Below, piece after piece: positions 9,940 through 16,381 of a DNA stretch of 64,000 nt (position 1 is its first letter; every line of letters starts with the position of its first letter). A program made the position numbers and the translations under genes. The notes beneath the pieces were generated by a model that saw nothing but the letters and a program-made list of their open reading frames with translations, did not search any database and had not been told where the DNA came from. The DNA is taken from the NCBI RefSeq assembly GCF_014697105.1, contig NZ_JACJRF010000006.1, forward strand, positions 124,001-188,000, given 5' to 3'. This DNA is from Anabaena subtropica FACHB-260. Its GTDB lineage: Bacteria > Cyanobacteriota > Cyanobacteriia > Cyanobacteriales > Nostocaceae.

Positions 9940-10324
9940 AAATGGCTATTTTCTGGATTCTAATATCTGGATTTATGCTCTAGCGAATAATCAAGATATT
10001 AATAAACGCAATATAGCTTGTCGTCTAGTTGATGCTGAAGGGGTAATCATTAGTACACAAGTTATTAATGAAGTCTGTCTAAATCTAATTAAAAAATCTT
10101 CTTTCACTGAGCAACAAATAACACAGTTAATCGAGGCATTTTATAAAGGTTCTCACGTTATTTCATTTAATCGTGATATTTTGGTGAACTCTTCTAATAT
10201 TCGGAGTAGATATAATTTCTCTTTTTGGGATAGTTTAATTGTTGCTTGTGCTTTAGCTGCGGGAGCAAGTATTCTCTATTCTGAAGATATGCAGAATGGG
10301 TTAGTGGTAGATAGTCAATTATAA
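9923..10324 (+). CDS. PIN-domain ribonuclease toxin (VapC-like)
   Basis: 133 residues with all PIN acidic positions visible: FLDSNIW near the N-terminus, NEVC in the middle, FWDSLIVA and the late SEDMQNG. PIN toxins cleave RNA, often tRNA or rRNA, when the antitoxin is lost. It overlaps its antitoxin and is followed 17 bp later by hsdS, so toxin, antitoxin and the specificity subunit are probably on one transcript. A toxin-antitoxin pair inside a restriction operon may stabilise the locus or guard it. Confidence 0.8.
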   Translation: MTAIYENGYFLDSNIWIYALANNQDINKRNIACRLVDAEGVIISTQVINEVCLNLIKKSSFTEQQITQLIEAFYKGSHVISFNRDILVNSSNIRSRYNFSFWDSLIVACALAAGASILYSEDMQNGLVVDSQL

Positions 10325-10341
10325 ATTGTGAATCCGTTTAA

Positions 10342-11688
10342 ATGAAAGTAGATACATTTTTTAAAAATTTTGAATTGTTGACTGATGCGCCAAATGCGAT
10401 CGTAAAGTTACGGGAAATCATTTTACAATTGTCAGTATGCGGAAAACTTTCACAACAAGCTGATGATGAATGTGCCAGTATTTTAGTTAGTGAAGCTCAA
10501 AAGAAGTTAGCAAAACTTATTGATGAGAAAAAATATAGAAATTTTGAAAAAGTATTACCCGTTAAATTGGATGAACAACCCTATAAAATTCCTCAAAACT
10601 GGAAGTGGGTTCGTATTGGAGAAATTGCTTTAGTTAGAGGTGGAAAACGTTTACCTCAAGGAGCTTCATTTGCGATAATTCCAACCCCATATATCTATAT
10701 TCAAGTTACCAATATGAAGAATGGAACTATTGTAAATGATGGTTTGAAGTATATTGATGAGGATGTATATCAAGCAATTAAAAATTACATTATTGAGAAA
10801 GAAGACTTATATATTTCTATTGCAGGTACAATAGGACAAGTTGGAGAAGTTCCTGATTTTTACCATCAAATGAACTTAACCGAAAATGCAGCAAGAATTA
10901 TATTCAAAGAATTAAATAAAAAATATTTTCTTACTGCTCTAAACTCTAATATAGTGCAAAGTCAGTTTAAAGAAAAAACAAATCAGCAAGCTCAACCTAA
11001 GTTAGCTTTGAAACGAATAGCTGATGCAATTATTCCTTTACCACCACTTGCAGAACAAAAACGTATTGTAGAGAAGTGCGATCGCCTGCTCTCAACCTGC
11101 GACGAAATCGAAAAACGGCAGCAGCAAAGGCAAGAGAGCATTGTGAGGATGAATGAGAGTGCGATCGCTCAACTCCTCTCCTCCCAAAATCCTGATGAAT
11201 TCCGTCAACACTGGCAGCGCATTTGCAATAATTTTGACTTACTCTACAGTATCCCTGAAACTATTCCTAAACTGCGTCAGGCGATTTTGCAATTAGCAGT
11301 TCAAGGTAAACTTGTGCGTCAAAATATAAGTGATGAATGTGGTTCAGATACACCACCTCGATTATTGATTAACGATAAAACACTTAGAGTATCTTTCCCA
11401 AATTTAGTAGATAAAAGATTCTTTAATCTCTACAACAACAGTCTAATAGCAAGAAAATATTACGCTGGGCAAGGCACAGGAACTAGTAATTCAATGAAGA
11501 ATATCACAAGAGAGCAAATTCGTAATCTACCTGTTCCCCTTCCACCCCTTGCTGAACAAAAACGGATTGTAGAGAAGTGCGATCGCCTGATGTCTCTGTG
11601 CGATACCCTAGAAGCCAAACTAAAACAAGGGCGAGACAGCAGCGAGAAACTGATGGAAGTCGCCGCAAAACAGGTATTAACAGCTTAA
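10342..11688 (+). CDS. hsdS: Type I restriction enzyme, specificity subunit (HsdS), second recognition domain shortened
   Basis: 448 residues. HsdS chooses the DNA target of the type I complex through two target recognition domains (TRDs) separated by helical conserved repeats. TRD1 is complete (YKIPQNWKWVRIGEIALV ... PLPPLAEQKRIVEKCDRLL). After the central repeat (IPKLRQAILQLAVQGKLVRQ) the sequence jumps to a short segment and reaches NLPVPLPPLAEQKRIVEKCD within about 90 residues. The usual GWxWVRLGD-type start of TRD2 is missing, so TRD2 looks internally deleted. A broken copy of the same 3' end lies just downstream, suggesting recombination at this gene. Function with a half-size TRD2 is uncertain. 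Confidence 0.87.
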   Translation: MKVDTFFKNFELLTDAPNAIVKLREIILQLSVCGKLSQQADDECASILVSEAQKKLAKLIDEKKYRNFEKVLPVKLDEQPYKIPQNWKWVRIGEIALVRGGKRLPQGASFAIIPTPYIYIQVTNMKNGTIVNDGLKYIDEDVYQAIKNYIIEKEDLYISIAGTIGQVGEVPDFYHQMNLTENAARIIFKELNKKYFLTALNSNIVQSQFKEKTNQQAQPKLALKRIADAIIPLPPLAEQKRIVEKCDRLLSTCDEIEKRQQQRQESIVRMNESAIAQLLSSQNPDEFRQHWQRICNNFDLLYSIPETIPKLRQAILQLAVQGKLVRQNISDECGSDTPPRLLINDKTLRVSFPNLVDKRFFNLYNNSLIARKYYAGQGTGTSNSMKNITREQIRNLPVPLPPLAEQKRIVEKCDRLMSLCDTLEAKLKQGRDSSEKLMEVAAKQVLTA

Positions 11689-11700
11689 TACCCATGTTAT

Positions 11701-11762
11701 GTAGGGGCGGGTTCACAAATATGCTCGATGATTAATGATGATCTGGGTGAACCCGCCCCTAC
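11701..11762. repeat. MITE-like inverted repeat, copy 1
   Basis: A 62-bp element with 16-bp terminal inverted repeats (GTAGGGGCGGGTTCAC and its complement). Copies occur at 11964-12025, 12900-12962 and 14282-14343. No coding capacity; probably moved by a transposase encoded elsewhere or spread as an RNA hairpin-type repeat. Confidence 0.85.
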
Positions 11763-11776
11763 TTTCTCTGGTAGGC

Positions 11777-11951
11777 GTTCCACCACTTGCAGAACAAAAA
11801 CGCATTGTAGAGAAGTGCGTAGGCGTAGCCAGTCGCAGAGAGACATCGCCTGATGTCACTCTGCGATACCCTAGAAGCCAAATTGAAACAAGGGCGAGAT
11901 AGCAGCGAGAAACTGATGGAAGTCGCCGCAAAACAGGTATTAACAGCCTAA
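11777..11951 (+). pseudogene. Remnant of an hsdS 3' end
   Basis: This stretch repeats the end of hsdS (encoded PPLAEQKRIVEKC ... LCDTLEAKLKQGRDSSEKLM ... AAKQVLTA, stop at 11949-11951). A 25-bp insertion at 11820-11844 splits the HIP1 octamer. The first part (ccaccacttgcagaac) is closer to the TRD1 copy at ~11040 than to the adjacent TRD2 copy, so the remnant may come from an older hsdS second half rather than a simple tandem duplication. It has no start and is not expected to be expressed as protein. Confidence 0.8.
11820..11844. repeat. 25-bp insertion inside a HIP1 site
   Basis: Compared with the intact copy (agtgcgatcgcctgatg at ~11577), the remnant reads agtgcg, 25 extra bases beginning taggcgtagcc, then atcgcctgatg. 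This matches the behaviour of small dispersed repeats that interrupt other sequences in Nostoc. Confidence 0.75.
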
Positions 11952-11963
11952 TAGCCATTTTCC

Positions 11964-12025
11964 GTAGGGGTGGGTTGACAAATATGCTCGATTATTGATG
12001 ATGATCTGGGTGAACCCGCCCCTAC
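11964..12025. repeat. MITE-like inverted repeat, copy 2
   Basis: Ends gtaggggtgggttgac and gtgaacccgcccctac; the interior (aaatatgctcgatt...gatgatctggg) is nearly the same as copy 1. It follows the hsdS remnant exactly as copy 1 follows hsdS, so hsdS 3' end plus repeat form a duplicated unit. Confidence 0.85.
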
Positions 12026-12095
12026 AAACCGCGTTTAGACTTACGATAAGGCAAAATTAAGATATTAGCCCTGACATTTGACTCTCAAGCCGATC

Positions 12096-12365
12096 ATGAC
12101 CTCAATCAAAGCAAAACTCATCGAAGCGATCGAAACAGTACCAGATTCGATTTTAGAGCAAACCCTTGATTATCTCGAATATCTCAAAACCAGAGAACAG
12201 AAACCTCAGACTTTATCTCAACAAGTTCCTCAAAAAGAGGGAGAGCCGATTTTGCGTGGTTCTAAAGCCAAAGATTTACTCAAGTTTGCAAACACATGGC
12301 AAGGAAACGACTTCGAGGAATGCCTTCAGCTTGTTTATGACACCCGTTCCCAAACAGAGTTCTAA
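12096..12365 (+). CDS. Putative antitoxin of PIN module (DUF2281-like)
   Basis: 89 residues from the ATG at 12096 (the TTG at 12078 is less likely). It begins with an amphipathic helix seen in small cyanobacterial antitoxins (IEAIETVPDSILEQTLDYLE), has a polar linker and a C-terminal part (LRGSKAKDLLKFANTWQGND) of the type that binds a PIN toxin. The stop overlaps the toxin start (TAATG), so the pair is translationally coupled. Annotation as antitoxin is inferred from this arrangement. Confidence 0.65.
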   Translation: MTSIKAKLIEAIETVPDSILEQTLDYLEYLKTREQKPQTLSQQVPQKEGEPILRGSKAKDLLKFANTWQGNDFEECLQLVYDTRSQTEF

Positions 12366-12814
12366 TGTATTTGCTTGATACCAACCACTGTAGCCGCATC
12401 ATCTTTGGTGATTATAACCTAATCCAACAACTACAGCTTCATAGCGAAGCAGGAATTGCTACCAGTGTTGTAGTATGCGGAGAACTCCTATACATGGCAG
12501 CAAAATCCGATCGCAGTGTTGCCAATCTTCAGCAGGTCAGAGTATTTTTAGACACAATCGATATTTATCCCGTCAATTTCTCAATTTCTGAGGTTTATGG
12601 CAATCTCAAAGGCAAATTGGTGAATGCTTTCGGGCCTAAAGAAAAAGCCCAGCGAAGAAACTTCAACCTGCAAGCCCTTGGTTTTGGAGATAATGACCTC
12701 TGGATTGCAGCCACAGCAATTCACTATAATCTCACTGTAGTTTCCACAGACAATGATTTTCGACGGATTCAGCAAGTAGAAACTTTGCTTTTGGAATCTT
12801 GGCTTGCCAGTTAA
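12365..12814 (+). CDS. PIN-domain ribonuclease toxin (VapC family)
   Basis: 149 residues. The PIN acidic residues are all present: LLDTNHCS at the N-terminus, CGELLY, GFGDNDLWIAATAI and STDNDF. This matches the VapC class with a long central helix. It follows its antitoxin with a one-base overlap. Expected activity is metal-dependent RNA cleavage that slows growth when the antitoxin disappears. It is the third PIN gene in 9 kb, each beside a different antitoxin type. Confidence 0.85.
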   Translation: MYLLDTNHCSRIIFGDYNLIQQLQLHSEAGIATSVVVCGELLYMAAKSDRSVANLQQVRVFLDTIDIYPVNFSISEVYGNLKGKLVNAFGPKEKAQRRNFNLQALGFGDNDLWIAATAIHYNLTVVSTDNDFRRIQQVETLLLESWLAS

Positions 12815-12899
12815 TTTACTTAGAAAAATTACTAATTTGTATTAGATAATCGCACTCTCCTAACTGAAAAGCGATCGCCGATGATGGATTCCAGAGGTT

Positions 12900-12962
12900 G
12901 TAGGGGCGGGTTTACAGATATGATTCAATCATTCACCACTATCTTGGTTAACCCGCCCCTAC
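12900..12962. repeat. MITE-like inverted repeat, copy 3
   Basis: 63 bp, ends gtaggggcgggtttac and gttaacccgcccctac with a more diverged centre. The compensating change at the inner end of both arms (tttac/gttaa) keeps part of the stem, consistent with selection or origin as a hairpin. Confidence 0.8.
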
Positions 12963-13025
12963 TGCTTCTAAAAAATGCGGGGTAGGTTTTGTAGAGAAGC
13001 GATCCTCTTATCTTGCACCTGGGTT

Positions 13026-13094
13026 AAAAACCGGGTTTCTTGCAAATCCCTCAGCTTAGAAACCTTAATTTTTCGTTCAGAAACCCGGTTTTTT
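13026..13094 (-). terminator. Inverted repeat, possible terminator after the RHH gene
   Basis: Arms aaaaaccgggtttct and agaaacccggtttttt, separated by ~38 bases, directly beyond the stop of the minus-strand gene 13100-13261. The T-rich end could stop transcription in either direction. The same motif is a common dispersed repeat in Nostoc, so function is uncertain. Confidence 0.4.
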
Positions 13095-13099
13095 AGGGC

Positions 13100-13261
13100 T
13101 TATTTTGGTGTAATAGTCCCGTCATTCTGAGCTTGTCTAATAGCTCGTTTCAAAATTAACACCGCCATTTGAGACAAAGAACGCTCCTCTGCATCAGCCA
13201 ATTGTTGCAGGGCTTCTTTGTCTACTTCTTCCATGTAAATAGTTACAGTTACTTTTCCCAT
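13100..13261 (-). CDS. Small ribbon-helix-helix (CopG-like) protein
   Basis: 53 residues from the Met at 13261 (MGKVTVTIYMEEVDKEALQQ), an alternative upstream Met would add 18 residues at 13315. The pattern, one strand (VTVTIYM) followed by two helices with EERSLSQMAVLILKRAI, is that of ribbon-helix-helix DNA-binding proteins, often antitoxins or copy-number regulators. No toxin gene is next to it, so it is an orphan or a regulator of the genes opposite (13433 onwards). The start choice is uncertain because neither Met has a strong ribosome site. Confidence 0.6.
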   Translation of the reverse strand: MGKVTVTIYMEEVDKEALQQLADAEERSLSQMAVLILKRAIRQAQNDGTITPK

Positions 13262-13432
13262 ATCACCATCATAAGCTATCTTGTGTCTTTTTATATTAAA
13301 CACACTAAGACGCATAAATTAACATAAATGTACATCGTATTTATGTATAATTACTGATAAGTCAAAAGCCAGCGATCCACTTTCCTACGGCAGACGCTGG
13401 CTTTTGGCCCCTCTATTCAGGAGTCACATACA

Positions 13433-13987
13433 ATGTTAAACCCTGTTCGCTATAAAACCGAAGAACACCGAGCTTATCAACAAGCTTTAGATGATTTCGG
13501 CATCACCGAATTACTAGCCAAGCTCAAAAACTACTCTGACGCAGACTTTGATAGCACCTGGATGCAACTCCAGCAGCAAGAAATAGAAACTCTAGCGGCA
13601 ATTCTGATTTCTGCGTTAACTCACAGCATCAATGGTAAATTGATTACCGCTTATCTAAATCTCATCCGTCACAATCACCAAAATATAGCTCCAGGCTTGA
13701 TTAACCTGAAATACCCAGACGCATCTATTGAGTTTCCCGCTAACTTTCCTGATGTAGCAAAAACACCGAGATTTTTATATGGCGATCGCCTGCGTTGGCT
13801 TAGTAATGAAAGTGATACTGACTGGGGTATTGTCATCGGTCGATTTTATAGCTTTGCTTCTCATCGCTGCTGCTGGAGTTGGTGCTACCTGATTTGGTTG
13901 AGTAAAGATTGTCCCAGTGCTGCTTGGACATCTGCGGATATTGCTTGGGAAGAAGATTTAGAACCAATGGGCGAGGAGACACACTGA
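13433..13987 (+). CDS. Conserved cyanobacterial protein of unknown function
   Basis: 184 residues, unrecognised. Sequence is mostly helical in the first half (QQALDDFGITELLAKLKNYS) and Trp/Cys-rich in the second (FASHRCCWSWCYLIWLSKD), followed by an acidic end. The start follows a purine-rich stretch (caggag at ~13421). Its stop overlaps the start of the next gene (TGATG), so both are likely co-translated. Size and neighbourhood suggest a small island operon with 13987-14319 and perhaps 14444-14638. No function can be assigned. Confidence 0.65.
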   Translation: MLNPVRYKTEEHRAYQQALDDFGITELLAKLKNYSDADFDSTWMQLQQQEIETLAAILISALTHSINGKLITAYLNLIRHNHQNIAPGLINLKYPDASIEFPANFPDVAKTPRFLYGDRLRWLSNESDTDWGIVIGRFYSFASHRCCWSWCYLIWLSKDCPSAAWTSADIAWEEDLEPMGEETH

Positions 13988-14319
13988 TGAATCCTCATCC
14001 ACTCAAACAACGAGAGCAAGATTTAATACAACTCTACAGTTATTGTCAGTTGGGTATGACTCCCAAGGAGTTTTACACCAAGTGGCAGGTGAACCACGAA
14101 GAAATGGCGCAGATTTGCGATCGCTCCCTTTCTACCGTGCGACGCTGGTTTGCTAGAGGTAAAAACTACCGCCGTCCCATGCCAGCCGATTTACGCCACC
14201 TTGCCCTAATGAACTTTCTACTAGAACACTTTGAGGAGATTCCTGAAGAACTGTTGCAGAACCTGTGTTTTCCAGACGAAAGTAGGGACGGGTTCATAGA
14301 TATCTTTGAGGATAAATGA
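13987..14319 (+). CDS. HTH-containing small protein; C-terminus encoded by a MITE
   Basis: 110 residues from the ATG at 13987, which overlaps the preceding stop. A helix-turn-helix is visible (TPKEFYTKWQVNHEEMAQIC, then STVRRWFARGKNYRRP), so it probably binds DNA, perhaps regulating its operon. The last ~12 residues (SRDGFIDIFEDK) and the stop codon lie inside MITE-like copy 4, so the original C-terminus has been replaced. An upstream in-frame start at 13909 would overlap the previous gene and is unlikely. Confidence 0.65.
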   Translation: MNPHPLKQREQDLIQLYSYCQLGMTPKEFYTKWQVNHEEMAQICDRSLSTVRRWFARGKNYRRPMPADLRHLALMNFLLEHFEEIPEELLQNLCFPDESRDGFIDIFEDK

Positions 14320-14343
14320 GGGTATTTGTCAACCAGCCCCTAC
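14282..14343. repeat. MITE-like inverted repeat, copy 4, inside a coding end
   Basis: gtagggacgggttcat at the left and the complementary end at 14343 (accagcccctac). The left arm is read in frame by the gene 13987-14319 and supplies its stop. This is the most diverged copy. Confidence 0.75.
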
Positions 14344-14443
14344 GGCATTTAATTGCAATATCAAAATGATATTTCTTGCCAGCCACCTTCACAGTAGGCT
14401 GGCTTTTGTCTTGGAAATTACACATAATCACCAGGAGAATTTG

Positions 14444-14638
14444 ATGACATACCTTGAAAAACTCAGTCCTTGGTGTATAGTTCGGCTGTTACCTAATATG
14501 CAGAACCGGATTGTCGCTCGTTTTCGCCGCCGCAGCGATGCGGAAGCTCATCTACAAGTTTTGCGCCGACTCATTCCCAGTGTCAGTTTTAGACTGATTT
14601 TCGATGTGCCGTTAGAACAGCAAAACCTAACTGCTTGA
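14444..14638 (+). CDS. Small conserved protein of unknown function
   Basis: 64 residues from the ATG at 14444, preceded by AGGAG at about 14433; the long upstream extension of the frame overlaps the MITE and is not credible. The protein is basic (VARFRRRSDAEAHLQVLRRL) and has a strand-helix-strand pattern. Similar short proteins occur in cyanobacterial islands, but I can give no function. Confidence 0.55.
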   Translation: MTYLEKLSPWCIVRLLPNMQNRIVARFRRRSDAEAHLQVLRRLIPSVSFRLIFDVPLEQQNLTA

Positions 14639-14706
14639 AATCAACAATATCAATGATCCGTGTTTAGTGATCCTAGCGATCCGAATAAACCACATTTTTG
14701 TGATCC

Positions 14707-14738
14707 GCGATGGCGTTCCGCCCAGCGTAGCTGATCGC
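14707..14738. repeat. HIP1-associated dispersed repeat (copy B)
   Basis: Best copy of the element: gcgatggcgttccgccca followed by gcgtagctgatcgc. Matching segments lie at 3395-3433 (inverted), 14986-15009 (partial, inverted) and 47413-47470. Confidence 0.6.
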
Positions 14739-14828
14739 ATACCAGCATCAAAAATCATGTCATAGCATTATTCAGTCTGGTGAGAAGTTGGGCGATCGCC
14801 AGGATACCAAACTGAAAACTCTTGATCA

Positions 14829-15009
14829 GGCGATCGCCTACGCTGGGATACCGTTGGCGAAATATTGCTTAACATAAAAACGGCGATTTTTCGGTGTATT
14901 ACATGGAGAAGATCGTTATAGCTCTCCGTGTAATACACCGAAACAAGAAAACTAATTTAGTTGTTTAGGGAATTCGCCAACGGTATCAGCTGGGCGGAAC
15001 GCCATCGCC
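14829..15009. repeat. Nested palindrome in a gene-free stretch
   Basis: Two inverted repeats share one centre. Inner: ttcggtgtattacatggaga at 14890-14909 against 14923-14942 (20 bp, one mismatch). Outer: gataccgttggcgaa at 14847-14861 against 14973-14987 (15 bp, perfect), with HIP1-like repeat ends outside. The whole looks like a short non-autonomous element or a strong RNA stem. No gene is seen in 14639-15115. Confidence 0.75.
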
Positions 15010-15115
15010 ACTAAAGTTTAATTTTTGGCAACTAACAAATCAAAATCAAGCAAGGAGGTTTCAAACTGAAACATACTCCCGTAATTTCTGCTGAATTTAC
15101 ACCTACTGTCTGAAT

Positions 15116-15736
15116 ATGGCCAACATTCTGCAAGCAAAAGTTTCAATTGAGGGAACTAGAACACTTGCCATACACCACTTTGGCGTTGATGCTTTACCAC
15201 TAGAAGCTAAAGAAAAAGATGGTGTCGCTGGTAATAGTCCTAATGAGTGGAAAAAGACAGTTCTCATGGATGAAGAACGCCAGTTATTTTTGCTACCAAC
15301 GTATTTTTTCGGCTGCATTAAGTATGGCGGTAAAACTGTCAAACGTGGCAAAGGTAACTTACTTGCAGATATTGCCAGCACTTTACAAGTCATGGACGAA
15401 CAGATTTATATCTGTAATGAAGACGAGCCAATTCAGTTACCAGATCCACCTCAAGTCATTGAAGCAGGAACTCTCAAAACTGAAAAATTACCCGATAGCT
15501 ACGTCGAAGTGATTGGTGTACGCAACCCATCCACTAAAGCGAGGAACATTCGCTACCGTGTGGCGGTGAAACCTGGATGGCGATGTTCGTTTACTATTCT
15601 GTGGGATTCGGTTGTTGTTGATCGAAAGTCACTAGAGACAGCGATCGTCAACGCTGGAACATTGGTAGGTGTTGGCGATGGTAGAGGAAGCATTGGTTAC
15701 GGAAGATTTGAGCTAAAGGAATTTAGCATTCTTTAA
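15116..15736 (+). CDS. Conserved protein of unknown function upstream of HNH gene
   Basis: 206 residues. No domain is recognised with confidence. The protein is strand-rich, with a Gly-rich end (AGTLVGVGDGRGSIGYGRFE) that recalls the glycine-rich loops of RAMP-like folds but is not enough for a claim. Proteins of this type often sit directly before an HNH protein in phage or island DNA, as here (84 bp gap). The gap contains irregular repeats. A ribosome site (aaggagg at ~15054) is too far for the start, so translation may begin weakly. Confidence 0.55.
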   Translation: MANILQAKVSIEGTRTLAIHHFGVDALPLEAKEKDGVAGNSPNEWKKTVLMDEERQLFLLPTYFFGCIKYGGKTVKRGKGNLLADIASTLQVMDEQIYICNEDEPIQLPDPPQVIEAGTLKTEKLPDSYVEVIGVRNPSTKARNIRYRVAVKPGWRCSFTILWDSVVVDRKSLETAIVNAGTLVGVGDGRGSIGYGRFELKEFSIL

Positions 15737-15820
15737 ATATTTGGTTCGTCAGGTTTCGTTAAAACCTGTCCCGTCACCTTCCGTCTCGTTATGTCATGTT
15801 GTGTTAAGTCGAGTTAAGTC

Positions 15821-16240
15821 ATGTCTGTTGAACTTTACAAACAAGTCAAGCAAAAACGCCAACATCCAAACCTGCCTGTTTACCAATGGAAGCGTCAACC
15901 TCTTGAACAATGGAAAATCACTCGGCAGTCTATCTACACCAGAGATGAGGGATTGTGTCAAAGTCCAGATACCCAGCCTCCAAAAGTCAATGAATTGTGT
16001 AAAAAAACAGTCTGTTTAAAAACTGCTCACATCGACCACATTCGCCCATTGTCGTCTGGTGGCAGTAACCATGCTTCTAATTTGAGAACTCTTTGCCCTG
16101 TATGCCATGCGCTGCGGCTTGATAGGAAGCATGATGGTATGAGAAATAGACTTGTCCAACAAGGGTTAATCCCTGTGAATTGGAAGCAGTTTGTTTGGGA
16201 TGAAATTGTAGGCGATCGCATTCCGCCCATTGTTAGGTGA
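15821..16240 (+). CDS. HNH endonuclease family protein
   Basis: 139 residues. The HNH signature is visible: the Cys pairs (SPDTQPPKVNELCKKTVC and LCPVCHALR) for structural zinc and the catalytic core AHIDHIRPLSSGGSNHASNL. HNH proteins nick or cut DNA and occur in mobile introns, phages and defence systems. Here it follows an unknown gene (15116-15736) and could act with it. The upstream gap carries repeats of the type gttaagtc. The start ATG at 15821 is chosen because no better one precedes the domain. Confidence 0.85.
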   Translation: MSVELYKQVKQKRQHPNLPVYQWKRQPLEQWKITRQSIYTRDEGLCQSPDTQPPKVNELCKKTVCLKTAHIDHIRPLSSGGSNHASNLRTLCPVCHALRLDRKHDGMRNRLVQQGLIPVNWKQFVWDEIVGDRIPPIVR

Positions 16241-16381
16241 TCGCACAACACAGTAGCGAAAATCTTGCCGATGTCCGATATCGCTAAGAAAAGACGTTGT
16301 GGCAACTCTGCATCAGTATTACTCAATTTTCTGTGAAGTTGGGCGATCGCCGCCTATAGCTAGTAAACCAAAAACAATGAA

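Noticed and set aside
14306-14443. Upstream extension of the small gene at 14444
   Set aside because: It begins in the MITE copy and has no ribosome site, while the ATG at 14444 has AGGAG.
15741-16019. Open frame overlapping the start of the HNH gene
   Set aside because: Out of frame with the HNH protein, which has clear motifs; low-complexity translation with no support.
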